Positions 55,275-62,527 of a DNA stretch of 64,000 bases are shown in pieces. A program made the translations under genes and the position numbers. Within the stretch, counting starts at the first letter, position 1. Each line of letters begins with the position of its first letter. This DNA is from a virus. Below the pieces are notes generated by a model. It was not told the origin of the DNA. It made no database searches and saw nothing but the letters and a program-made list of their open reading frames with translations. The stretch lies in IMG/VR virus record IMGVR_UViG_3300036715_002535, positions 1 through 64,000 of that record; one strand, written 5' to 3'.

Positions 55275-55472
55275 GTGATAAGAGATGTTTGCAATTGCAA
55301 ATCTCACCTCCAGGACTTCCACCATTGCACAACAGTAGAAGGAAGAAAACCTTCCGAATGCTTTTGCGCGGATCCCAGAGGGTGGATCTGTACAACGGAT
55401 GGTTCCAGAGCACACTCCGGTTGGAGTGAACATGGTGAATGCGAACTCCACGATTGGAAGGGGAAGGTATGA
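55275..55472 (+). CDS. Cys-rich small protein (65 aa)
   Basis: GTG 55275 to TGA 55472, overlapping the next ATG (ATGA). GGAGG lies ten bases upstream. Pattern CNCKSHLQDFHHC, then SECFCADPRGWICTTD and EHGECE: eight Cys/His in order, suggesting two metal sites. Function unknown. Confidence 0.55.
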   Translation: MIRDVCNCKSHLQDFHHCTTVEGRKPSECFCADPRGWICTTDGSRAHSGWSEHGECELHDWKGKV

Positions 55473-55696
55473 GCTCTCGCAAGGATCTTCAGAAGACCAA
55501 GAACCGTCGTAAACGTGGAACTTCTTGGTTCCGTAAGCACTACATAGTCGTCAAGAATCTCACGACACTGTCCTACGAAATCTCACGAAAAGATAATATT
55601 TTCACCCTCAAAAACCAGATGGGTGAAGTGACCTACACCACCACCGGACGAGCTCCTAGTCATCCGGAACTCCAGAATATCAAACCAGGAGAGTAA
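55469..55696 (+). CDS. Hypothetical basic protein (75 aa)
   Basis: Not recognised. ATG 55469 with GGGAAGG. Strongly basic N-terminus (SSRKDLQKTKNRRKRGTSWF), then a small beta domain. It ends one base before queC, so probably co-translated. A nucleic-acid-binding role is possible. Confidence 0.6.
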   Translation: MSSRKDLQKTKNRRKRGTSWFRKHYIVVKNLTTLSYEISRKDNIFTLKNQMGEVTYTTTGRAPSHPELQNIKPGE

Positions 55697-55697
55697 C

Positions 55698-56366
55698 TTG
55701 GCAAAGGCAGTCGTTATCCTATCCGGCGGAATGGACTCAGTCGTTCTAGCCTACTTCCTCAAGAACCAAGGCTACGAACTCAGTTGCCTGTCGTTCAACT
55801 ACGGTCAGCGCCACGCGAAGGAACTCGGGTTCGCGGAGCAGTGCGCGAAGGATGTCCGGTCCCCTTGGCACCTGGTCGATCTCAGCACCATCCAGGGTCT
55901 TCTGCCTGGTTCATCTCTCACTGACAGCTCGATCGAGGTTCCCGAAGGGCACTTCGAAGCGGAGATCATGAAGGCCACGGTAGTGCCCAATCGGAATGCG
56001 ATCATGCTTTCGATTGCGTGGGGCCACGCAGTTGCCATCGGAGCGGATGTGGTAGCCTTTGGCGCTCACGCGGGTGACCATGCTATCTACCCTGATTGCC
56101 GTCCAGAGTTCTGGGAGAAGATCGAAGCCGGGTTCAAGTCTGGCAACGAGGGCTTTGGCAATCCAGAACTTCGACTGTACCCACCTTTCATCAAGATCAC
56201 CAAGGCGGATATCACCAAGCGTGGGTACGATCTGGGTGTCAACTACGCGTACACCTGGAGCTGCTACAAGGGTGGGGAGAAGCACTGTGGCAAGTGTGGA
56301 ACTTGCGTGGAGCGGAAGGAAGCCTTCGAGCTGGCAGGTGTTCCTGACCCAACGGTGTACGAATGA
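55698..56366 (+). CDS. queC: 7-cyano-7-deazaguanine synthase
   Basis: Converts CDG to preQ0 using ATP and ammonia. The ATP pyrophosphatase loop is LSGGMDSVVLA (residues 8-18). Zinc ligands near the C-terminus: WSCYKGGEKHCGKCGTC (about residues 189-205). Internal FNYGQRHAKE and VPNRNAIML match QueC. Length 222 is normal. TTG 55698 has AGGAGAG upstream. In phages this pathway feeds 7-deazaguanine DNA modification that blocks restriction. No queD, queE or folE was seen in this window. Confidence 0.95.
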   Translation: MAKAVVILSGGMDSVVLAYFLKNQGYELSCLSFNYGQRHAKELGFAEQCAKDVRSPWHLVDLSTIQGLLPGSSLTDSSIEVPEGHFEAEIMKATVVPNRNAIMLSIAWGHAVAIGADVVAFGAHAGDHAIYPDCRPEFWEKIEAGFKSGNEGFGNPELRLYPPFIKITKADITKRGYDLGVNYAYTWSCYKGGEKHCGKCGTCVERKEAFELAGVPDPTVYE

Positions 56367-56722
56367 TCCTGAAGATCCTGGTCGCAACAGATCTGATCTT
56401 GGTTCTATTGTTCCTTCTCTTCATGGTGGTGGCTTCCCTTTCACCTAAGATGCGTGCTGAGCAAGCGGACTTCAGCCTCAAAGGTCGTAAGGACTATCGA
56501 CTAGCAAGACAGTTGCTGACTGCGTTCCTCCCTTGGGTTATGATCGGTACCCTGATCAGGGTCGCTGGAATTGCTCAAGCCAAACACCCAAGGTTCGTAG
56601 TTCCTCTCTATATTGCAGATGTTCTGATATCCATCTTGGTTCTATGCTGCTTGCTCTGGTCAATCTACTGCATCTACTACAACGCCAACCTTCGGATGAA
56701 GCATGCCACCGGTCCTAGTTAA
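56363..56722 (+). CDS. Membrane protein (119 aa)
   Basis: Three hydrophobic segments: LILVLLFLLFMVVASL, LLTAFLPWVMIGTLI and IADVLISILVLCCLLWSIYCI. Coupled to queC by ATGA. Not recognised; membrane location is clear. Confidence 0.65.
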   Translation: MILKILVATDLILVLLFLLFMVVASLSPKMRAEQADFSLKGRKDYRLARQLLTAFLPWVMIGTLIRVAGIAQAKHPRFVVPLYIADVLISILVLCCLLWSIYCIYYNANLRMKHATGPS

Positions 56723-56897
56723 GTACATCGCAGTAGAAGACTATCAGGACGACATTGGTAACGGGGACTACCTCGATGCGGCAGAGTTCGATGAACTTGC
56801 CGCAGCAAAGGCTTACGCGAATGCAAATTCAAAGGTCACTCACCTCGATGCGATCAAAGTAGATGGTTGTCGCATCTACTACTGGAAGATCATCTGA
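56703..56897 (+). CDS. Hypothetical protein (64 aa)
   Basis: Not recognised. Overlaps the membrane gene by 20 bases. AAEFDELAAAKAYANANSK then KVDGCRIYYWKII: a small strand-helix-strand protein, as in short phage accessory proteins. TGATG coupling to the next gene. Confidence 0.55.
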   Translation: MPPVLVKYIAVEDYQDDIGNGDYLDAAEFDELAAAKAYANANSKVTHLDAIKVDGCRIYYWKII

Positions 56898-57175
56898 TGG
56901 GTAGAATGTACATGTGCGAGACCCACTCCTACGGTGGAAACCTTCCGTGCCCACTGTGCGCCCAACCCGTACACGTACCGTACATTCCCTACCAGCAGAA
57001 CATTCTCCCAGATCCACGTATCAGTGAGTTCGAGGATCTGTTCAATCAGATTAAGGATCGTCACAAACCCTACTGCTACATCTGCAAACGTTATGTGGAA
57101 GATGTCGAAAATGGTAAAGTAATTTACCCTGGAATGTCCCACGCGGAAGATTGCCTACTCAAGAAGTGCCCTTGA
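56897..57175 (+). CDS. Cys/His-rich protein (92 aa)
   Basis: MCETHSYGG, then CPLCAQPVH, then PYCYICKRY and HAEDCLLKKCP: two likely zinc fingers. The end of the gene overlaps the left part of the damaged promoter element. Function unknown. Confidence 0.65.
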   Translation: MGRMYMCETHSYGGNLPCPLCAQPVHVPYIPYQQNILPDPRISEFEDLFNQIKDRHKPYCYICKRYVEDVENGKVIYPGMSHAEDCLLKKCP

Positions 57176-57192
57176 CATTTTAATTGTATATT
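57169..57192 (+). promoter_or_regulatory. Promoter-operator copy with 7-bp deletion
   Basis: TTGACA 57172-57177 and TATATT 57187-57192 are only 9 bp apart. Relative to the intact family the segment TCAAGGG is missing, removing the right dyad arm. It should be inactive as a sigma70 promoter in this form. Confidence 0.85.
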
Positions 57193-57200
57193 GGACTTCT

Positions 57201-57941
57201 ATGAAACTTGGTTACTGCAGCGATGTTCACCTTGAACATCTGGACTCCATCAAACAGGTCCAGGAATATCTTCTTGCCTTGAAGCCAGAAGAGAAGCTGG
57301 ACGTGATGGTGTTCGCTGGTGACATCTGTAACATGATGGAGAAGCGTACCCTCTCTGCCATCATCAAGATCATCAAGATCTTCGCAACAACGGTCATCTA
57401 TGTAGATGGGAATCACGAATGGTATGGAACCAGTTCGGACTTGGATCGTTCAGTACATCTTCGACACCTCCAGAACCTTGGAGTTGTAGTTCTTTCTCGT
57501 TTCACGCAACCCGAGGTTACAATCTGTGGCCAGCATTTCTGTGGCACGATGTTCTGGTATCCCTGCAACGACCGGACACGGCTCGCGGTAGAAACCTGGT
57601 CCGACAATCGTGCTATCGACAGTTTCAAGAAATGGTGGCCGGGTGAGTACGAGATCGAACTGAAGATCTTGAACCGGATCGTCACAGACCAAAGTATTGT
57701 GGTGACCCACTGTCTTCCCTGCTGGGAAGCGATCCACCCAACCAAGGTTGCGAAACCTGACAACCACTTCTTCGTATCCCCTGCAATTGACATCATCCAG
57801 TGGAACGAACCCAAGGCGTGGATCTATGGGCACGCTCATACTCCCAACGAACAGACCGTCTTCAAAACGAATCTCCTGAGCAATCCCTTGGGGTACCCGA
57901 GCGAAGGGCAGGAAAGAAAGATCAAGGTGATTGAGCTATGA
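57201..57941 (+). CDS. Calcineurin-like metallophosphoesterase (246 aa)
   Basis: Metal-binding motifs in the classic order: YCSDVHLEHL (D-x-H), FAGDICN (GD), VDGNHEWY (GNHE), VVTHCLPCWE (H) and IYGHAHTPN (GHxH). A single-domain phosphoesterase; substrates in phages include RNA 2',3'-phosphates, lambda-type phosphoproteins or nucleotides. ATG 57201 is eight bases after the damaged promoter's TATATT and has no ribosome site. Confidence 0.92.
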   Translation: MKLGYCSDVHLEHLDSIKQVQEYLLALKPEEKLDVMVFAGDICNMMEKRTLSAIIKIIKIFATTVIYVDGNHEWYGTSSDLDRSVHLRHLQNLGVVVLSRFTQPEVTICGQHFCGTMFWYPCNDRTRLAVETWSDNRAIDSFKKWWPGEYEIELKILNRIVTDQSIVVTHCLPCWEAIHPTKVAKPDNHFFVSPAIDIIQWNEPKAWIYGHAHTPNEQTVFKTNLLSNPLGYPSEGQERKIKVIEL

Positions 57942-58140
57942 AGAAGTTCAAGACCTTCGAACGATGGAGAGTATTCTCATTCAGGCCCTGAAGAATTCCG
58001 GTTGCCAAGGATCGACCGCGTCAAGAGTCTTTCGTGATGGATCTCAAATACTCCCCTCTGGATGCGAAGTATACCTTCATGTCCATGTCAGTAGTCCACA
58101 ATCCGAAAAATCTCAAGTAGAATTAAAGCTGGGGGTATTC
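57942..58140 (+). other. 199-base interval before the second bacteriohemerythrin
   Basis: No convincing gene. An open frame in phase with the hemerythrin exists upstream (from 57964), rich in Ser and without a known motif; it could be an N-terminal extension, but the GGGGG before ATG 58141 and the exact family start MAFIDW argue against it. TAGAAT at 58118-58123 is a possible -10 box. Confidence 0.4.
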
Positions 58141-58530
58141 ATGGCTTTTATAGATTGGAATGACCGTTTTAGTGTAGGTCATGCTGAGATCGACAAACAG
58201 CACAAGAAACTCTTTAAGCTGGTCAACAACGTAGCTGACCTGGTGAAGATGGGAATTACTCCGGAACTGAAGAAAATTATCGCGGATCTTACCTCGTACA
58301 CCCTGGAGCACTTTCGTTTCGAAGAAAAGGTCATGCGGGATTCCGGCTACAAGGATCTCGCATCGCACATAAAGAAGCATGAAGATCTTGTCAAGGAAGT
58401 CTCGGCCCTACAGCTCAAACTCAAAGCCGGTGAGCGTGTGAGCATGATGTCCGTAACAAGATTCCTAGCGGATTGGCTGACGAACCACATCATGAAAGAA
58501 GATATGGAGTACAAGCCTTTCCTGAAATAG
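58141..58530 (+). CDS. Bacteriohemerythrin (129 aa)
   Basis: Textbook single-domain form: FIDWNDRFSVG at the N-terminus; iron ligands His21 (DKQHK), His57 and Glu61 (HFRFE), His76 and His80 (HIKKH), His116 and Asp121 (HIMKED). ATG 58141 with GGGGG upstream. It binds O2 at a di-iron centre. It differs strongly from the copy at 29932-30315, so the two were probably gained separately. Confidence 0.95.
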   Translation: MAFIDWNDRFSVGHAEIDKQHKKLFKLVNNVADLVKMGITPELKKIIADLTSYTLEHFRFEEKVMRDSGYKDLASHIKKHEDLVKEVSALQLKLKAGERVSMMSVTRFLADWLTNHIMKEDMEYKPFLK

Positions 58531-58558
58531 CCTCAGAAATCCAGGATTTCCAAATCTA

Positions 58559-58589
58559 CCCTTGACATTTTAATGGTCAAGGGTATATT
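58559..58589 (+). promoter_or_regulatory. Dyad promoter-operator
   Basis: TTGACA 58562-58567, TATATT 58584-58589, spacer 16. Arms CCCTTGACA and GGTCAAGGG. Confidence 0.92.
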
Positions 58590-58609
58590 TTTAATCCTGG
58601 GAGTTAGTA

Positions 58610-58822
58610 ATGAAAGCACTGAAGATCGAAAACGAAAAGTATTTCTTTGAGGTGGATGACTACGGTCTATTTTGCATGGATTCTAAAGGTGTAGTGTGCC
58701 CTGAGGAATCTGGCTTCCACGGTAGCATCCATAATCAATCAGATCGAATTGAACTGGCCCGCTTCCTCGCGGATGTTTCGTGTGCCTTGGCAACTCCTAA
58801 GAAGGGGAAATTAAATGTCTAA
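58610..58822 (+). CDS. Hypothetical protein (70 aa)
   Basis: Not recognised. ATG 58610 with GGGAG. KIENEKYFFEVDDYGLF then ELARFLADVSCALATPK: strand-strand-helix. It overlaps the next gene by 8 bases. Confidence 0.6.
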   Translation: MKALKIENEKYFFEVDDYGLFCMDSKGVVCPEESGFHGSIHNQSDRIELARFLADVSCALATPKKGKLNV

Positions 58823-59495
58823 CGATCGCGTTTTCGAATCGCACCCCTCGTACGGGATGATGGGTTTCTTTCGTACTCAGTCAAGCGGTCGTGGACCTCG
58901 GCTGTTCCAGTCGCATACCGACAACAGCACCTTCATTCACCTGGTCATCAAGCAAGCCGAGGTGAGCCACTATCTCGGTCGAGACCGGGTCCACGGCAAG
59001 GAAGTGGTCGTGGACGTGGCTCTGTCGGCTTCTCAGTTCGCAGAGCTGCTCACCACCATGAACATGGGTGATGGAGTTCCCTGCACTATCACGAATATTG
59101 GTGGGAAGTCCATTCCGAATCCCCCGACCAGCGCTTCAGTGGCTGCGAAGGTTCGTTCCAACTTCCGTAAGGAAGTGCGGACCCAGATGGAAGGTCTGGA
59201 AAGTCTTCAGACCGAGATCGCTTCGATCTTGAGCAAGCCCAACATCCTGAAGACCGACAAGGAAAAGATCTCTTCGAAGATGACGGAGTTGATAAACCTG
59301 TTCAGCTCTCACGCTCCCTTCATGCTGGATTCGTTCGAGGAGGCTACGGAGAAGGTTGTCTCTTCTGGCAAGGCAGAGTTTGATGCCTTCCTGACTCACG
59401 CCATCAACAAGGCCGGTTTGGAAGCCTTCAAGAACAATGCTCCTTCCCTGGCCATGGATGTGGAACCCATTCAGACCCTCGAGGAGAAGAAGTGA
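58815..59495 (+). CDS. Hypothetical protein (226 aa), helical C-terminal half
   Basis: Not recognised. First 100 residues are a beta domain (FIHLVIKQAEVSHYLGRD, then VVDVALSASQFAELLTTM), and about 115-210 form helices of coiled-coil type (RTQMEGLESLQTEIASILSK). ATG 58815. The abrupt domain change suggests a two-part adaptor. GTGA overlap with the next gene. Confidence 0.55.
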   Translation: MSNDRVFESHPSYGMMGFFRTQSSGRGPRLFQSHTDNSTFIHLVIKQAEVSHYLGRDRVHGKEVVVDVALSASQFAELLTTMNMGDGVPCTITNIGGKSIPNPPTSASVAAKVRSNFRKEVRTQMEGLESLQTEIASILSKPNILKTDKEKISSKMTELINLFSSHAPFMLDSFEEATEKVVSSGKAEFDAFLTHAINKAGLEAFKNNAPSLAMDVEPIQTLEEKK

Positions 59496-59629
59496 AGTGG
59501 TCTGTCTACTACCGAACACCAATTTCTTGGGGTTACATAGATGTCGTGGCCAGCTCGAAAGAAGCTGCCGAGGCTGAAGCCCTCAAGAAGAATCCCATGA
59601 TCATCTACTCCAAGGCGTCTGAAGTATGA
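59492..59629 (+). CDS. Small protein (45 aa)
   Basis: GTG 59492 overlaps the previous stop; GAGGAGAAG lies upstream. MKWSVYYRTPISWGYIDVVA then EAEALKKNPMIIYSKASEV. Strand-helix-strand; short but tightly coupled. Confidence 0.6.
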   Translation: MKWSVYYRTPISWGYIDVVASSKEAAEAEALKKNPMIIYSKASEV

Positions 59630-59680
59630 GGTTTCCAGTTGGGTGATCTATTCAATGCCGAACGAGGAGAAGGTCTCCTC

Positions 59681-59773
59681 ATGAAAGTGGTTCGAAGCTT
59701 GATTGCGCTTTGCATCGCGATTTCTTTTGCAGGGGTGATGTCCTGCGTCCATTCTACTTTGGGGTTTCAATAA
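59681..59773 (+). CDS. Tiny lipoprotein (30 aa)
   Basis: ATG 59681 to TAA 59773 with GAGGAGAAGG upstream. MKVVRSLIALCIAISFAGVMSC ends in a lipobox (GVMSC), leaving a nine-residue lipopeptide (CVHSTLGFQ). It is comparable in size to entericidin-like lipoproteins. TAATG overlap with the next gene. Confidence 0.55.
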   Translation: MKVVRSLIALCIAISFAGVMSCVHSTLGFQ

Positions 59774-59970
59774 TGCTTATCGAATCTCGCTTCGAACACA
59801 ACCTTCCGGTAGGTCAGTGGAAGATGCTTCGCAAACAGTTCTGTCACAATAATCCCAGGGTGACCGTTCGTATTGGGAGACGGTACGTCAATGTCTACGC
59901 GGACAACTTCGAAGCCTGCGAGGTTATGACCAATCTGATTCTGACTGCGCTTGCAGACTACACGAGGTAA
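59773..59970 (+). CDS. Hypothetical protein (65 aa)
   Basis: Not recognised. ATG 59773 overlapping the lipoprotein stop. MLIESRFEHNLPVGQWKML, then RVTVRIGRRYVNVYA: small basic alpha/beta protein. Confidence 0.6.
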   Translation: MLIESRFEHNLPVGQWKMLRKQFCHNNPRVTVRIGRRYVNVYADNFEACEVMTNLILTALADYTR

Positions 59971-59973
59971 CAA

Positions 59974-60309
59974 ATGAGAGATCTGGAATTCGAACTGAAC
60001 ATGGACCTCGTACGGCAGCGCGGGCTGACGGAGAAGGAGGTTCTTCATCTCTACGATCTGCACGAGGTTCGCGAGGAGCTATTCGAGCGCTTCGAGGCCA
60101 CAGCCGATCGGGAAGAGCTACGGGAGTTGGTCAACAAGCTGGAGACCCTCGAGTTCGAGATGCAGGTCGCGTGGAGGTTCCCAGTGGACCGCAACTTCCA
60201 CACCTGGTGGTACCGAGCGCCCAAGTGCCAGTGCCCTCAGATGGACAACATCGACGCCTTCGGCTCTGAACGCATCATCAACAAGCAGTGCCCTCTTCAC
60301 GGGGATTGA
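59974..60309 (+). CDS. Hypothetical protein (111 aa)
   Basis: Not recognised. Helical acidic first part (LTEKEVLHLYDLHEVREELF), then a Trp-rich strand (FPVDRNFHTWWYRAPKCQCPQ) and a Cys pair (CQCPQ, KQCPLHG) that may bind metal. GC-rich codons. Confidence 0.6.
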   Translation: MRDLEFELNMDLVRQRGLTEKEVLHLYDLHEVREELFERFEATADREELRELVNKLETLEFEMQVAWRFPVDRNFHTWWYRAPKCQCPQMDNIDAFGSERIINKQCPLHGD

Positions 60310-60310
60310 A

Positions 60311-60517
60311 ATGGAAATCGTTCGACCCACATCTGACGACATCCAACGCGGTTGGGTCACCATGCCAGATGGCATCCACGCCTTCATTACCAGCGCCAGG
60401 GTGAAGTTCGATCGTTCGCAGAACACCTTCTGCAAGGAATGTGACTGCTACACCCTCCCGATCACTGCCATCTTCGAGAATGCTGACGGTACTGTGAATC
60501 CTCTCAACGGACGGTGA
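60311..60517 (+). CDS. Hypothetical protein with Cys pair (68 aa)
   Basis: Not recognised. ATG 60311. MEIVRPTSDDIQRGWVTM then FCKECDCYTLPITAIF. Possible small zinc site (CKECDC). Confidence 0.55.
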   Translation: MEIVRPTSDDIQRGWVTMPDGIHAFITSARVKFDRSQNTFCKECDCYTLPITAIFENADGTVNPLNGR

Positions 60518-60521
60518 AGGT

Positions 60522-60767
60522 ATGACCAAGAAACTTAACAACGATGTCATCGTCTACGTGAATGGAGTCATCTACAAACCCAGCGAGAACTACGCCTACC
60601 AGCTAATCTGTACGAAGACTAGTGGGTGGGAGCTATTCACCCTGAAGGAGCTCAAGCACCTCGTGCGGCTCCTCGAACCCCTGGAAGAAGCTGGCACACT
60701 CAACGTCCCCGGCCTCGCGACCCTGAACGGCGCACGGAAGGCCATCACCGAGGCGGAGGCCAAGTAA
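60522..60767 (+). CDS. Hypothetical protein (81 aa)
   Basis: Not recognised. ATG 60522 with GAAGG. N-terminal strands (DVIVYVNGVIYKPSENY), then helices LVRLLEPLEEAG and NGARKAITEAEAK. Confidence 0.55.
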   Translation: MTKKLNNDVIVYVNGVIYKPSENYAYQLICTKTSGWELFTLKELKHLVRLLEPLEEAGTLNVPGLATLNGARKAITEAEAK

Positions 60768-60769
60768 CT

Positions 60770-61018
60770 ATGGCAAAATTGAAGTACATCAACTTCGAAC
60801 ACATCGGTCTGGTCATTTTCGAGACGGCCATCGGCCACGATACCATGAAGCAGCTCGTTGGTCATACTGCCATCTCCGCGGGTTTCTGCCAGTTCCCTCA
60901 TAAGGATGAATGCGGAAACGAAGCCTCGTGCTTTGGAGAATCTGTTTCCCTGAAACTCAAAGCAACAGACGAGGATACCAAGCTCCTCCAAAGGCGCCTC
61001 AACCCTTACGGTTGGTAG
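60770..61018 (+). CDS. Hypothetical protein (82 aa)
   Basis: Not recognised. ATG 60770 two bases after the previous stop. MAKLKYINFEHIGLVIF then HDTMKQLVGHTAISAGFC, with C-x-x-x-x-x-C-x-F: small alpha/beta protein. Confidence 0.6.
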   Translation: MAKLKYINFEHIGLVIFETAIGHDTMKQLVGHTAISAGFCQFPHKDECGNEASCFGESVSLKLKATDEDTKLLQRRLNPYGW

Positions 61019-61047
61019 GAATTTCGGGTTTCCATTAAGAGGTGTTT

Positions 61048-61626
61048 ATGGTCTGGCTGGAGCACGCATTCGATCTCGAAGATGCGAAGAAGAAGTTCTT
61101 CGAAGCTCGGGAAGCATACATCAAGGCCAAGGACTCTCCGGTCAACAAGCCCAACTACGTGCTGGATCTTCAGGAAACCGAAGAGAAGATGAAGCTGCAG
61201 TACGAAGAACTGCAGAAGTGGAAGAACAAGAAACCCCTGACCTTTGATGTCCTGGGTCAGCTTCGACAGAATGCCCTTTCGCACCCAGATCCCAAGGTTC
61301 GAGCCAACTGTCAGATGGCAATGGCAAGTGTGGCACAAGAAATTCTGAAGTCCAAGCCTCAGAGCTTCCAGGACGCAATCAAGATCCGAACCGACATCGG
61401 AATGCTTCACCTGATGAACCTGGGCAAGACCTGGGAAGAGATCGAAGCCAGTGCAACCGAACCGAAAGACAAGATCCTCATATTCATACGTAACTTCATC
61501 GTGAAATGTTCGGAGGAGTTCAAGAAGGACGATCCGAACTTCGAACTGACACCTCCCCTTGAAATTGCAATCATCGAACGTATGGCAGCGGATCCAGAAC
61601 TACTTCAAATCACCCTCAATCGCTAA
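61048..61626 (+). CDS. Hypothetical helical protein (192 aa)
   Basis: Not recognised. ATG 61048 with AAGAGG upstream. Long charged helices (FDLEDAKKKFFEAREAYIKA, then EEKMKLQYEELQKWKNKK) suggest a coiled coil; the second half has VRANCQMAMASVAQEIL. Could be an oligomeric scaffold-like protein. Confidence 0.6.
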   Translation: MVWLEHAFDLEDAKKKFFEAREAYIKAKDSPVNKPNYVLDLQETEEKMKLQYEELQKWKNKKPLTFDVLGQLRQNALSHPDPKVRANCQMAMASVAQEILKSKPQSFQDAIKIRTDIGMLHLMNLGKTWEEIEASATEPKDKILIFIRNFIVKCSEEFKKDDPNFELTPPLEIAIIERMAADPELLQITLNR

Positions 61627-61637
61627 AGGAGCGGATC

Positions 61638-62015
61638 ATGAAGGTCTTTCTCATCATCCTCGGAGTGCTGGTTGCCCTCGTGGGTCTGCCCTGGCTGATC
61701 CAGGGAAACGACTTCTACCTCACCAAGATGTTCGCACCCAAGATGGAACAGGTCCGGTACGACACCTTCAAGCAGAGCAAGAGCCACATCGAAGGCAACA
61801 TAGATGATCTGCGCCAGGACTACCGCATCTGGATCAAGGGTGATGCCGAACAGCGTTCCATGATCCGGACCGGAGTGATCCAGAAGATGGACAAGATCGA
61901 CGAGAAGACCCTTCCGTCTGATCTGTACGAGTGGGTCCAGAAGCTCCGTCAGGAACCCACCGGTCTCGGCCAGATCAAGCCGAACCCGGTCAAGCCTCTT
62001 CAGAAGGTGCAGTAA
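61638..62015 (+). CDS. Single-pass membrane protein (125 aa)
   Basis: N-terminal transmembrane segment VFLIILGVLVALVGLPWLI, then a soluble helical domain (YDTFKQSKSHIEGNIDDLRQ), then a Pro-rich tail (KPNPVKPLQ). AAAGGAG upstream. TAATG coupled to the lipoprotein gene, so the pair may form an envelope complex; an i-spanin/o-spanin-like arrangement is possible but not shown. Confidence 0.6.
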   Translation: MKVFLIILGVLVALVGLPWLIQGNDFYLTKMFAPKMEQVRYDTFKQSKSHIEGNIDDLRQDYRIWIKGDAEQRSMIRTGVIQKMDKIDEKTLPSDLYEWVQKLRQEPTGLGQIKPNPVKPLQKVQ

Positions 62016-62527
62016 TGCGTAAGGCCATTCCCCTTCGTTGCCTCACCTTCCTCCTGATCTATGGACTGGGTGTTCTGACCATCGGCTGTACCCAAACGGC
62101 AGATTCAAAAGAGCGGGACATTCAAGAAGACATCCAGGCCCAGCTCTCAGCCAAGATGGGTCTCCCCTCGGTCAAGAATGGCGCCGAGATGCGTCTGATG
62201 AATCGCATCATCGAACAGCGGGATCAGAACAAGGCCACCTACACCTACGTGTGGTGCACCATGCAGGGCAAGTTCCGCTTCGTGGGCAATACGGTCGGCT
62301 TCCCAGTCCCCTATGCCACGCAGAGAACCAACCCCATGAAAGCCAGTAGCAATGGGTATGCGCTCCCTCAAGCCGACCCCAGTGGCCTGTTTTACCCGGC
62401 TAGCGCCGAAGGAACCTGGATTCTGATGAAGGATCCCAACGGTAAAGATGTTGATCCTCAGTACTTCGAGGAACGGATGAACACCCTCACCTTCAAACTG
62501 CCTCCCCGGCTTGTCATTCAGGACTGA
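62015..62527 (+). CDS. Lipoprotein (170 aa)
   Basis: Signal peptide MRKAIPLRCLTFLLIYGLG with lipobox LTIGC (Cys25). The mature part is helical then beta-rich (KFRFVGNTVGFPVPYA, then NTLTFKLPPRLVIQD). Start overlaps the membrane protein stop. Unknown function; co-made with the preceding membrane protein. Confidence 0.65.
   Translation: MRKAIPLRCLTFLLIYGLGVLTIGCTQTADSKERDIQEDIQAQLSAKMGLPSVKNGAEMRLMNRIIEQRDQNKATYTYVWCTMQGKFRFVGNTVGFPVPYATQRTNPMKASSNGYALPQADPSGLFYPASAEGTWILMKDPNGKDVDPQYFEERMNTLTFKLPPRLVIQD

Noticed and set aside
57964-58140. N-terminal extension of the second bacteriohemerythrin.
   Set aside because: The in-frame upstream stretch has no recognisable domain, while ATG 58141 has GGGGG in position and gives the exact family N-terminus.
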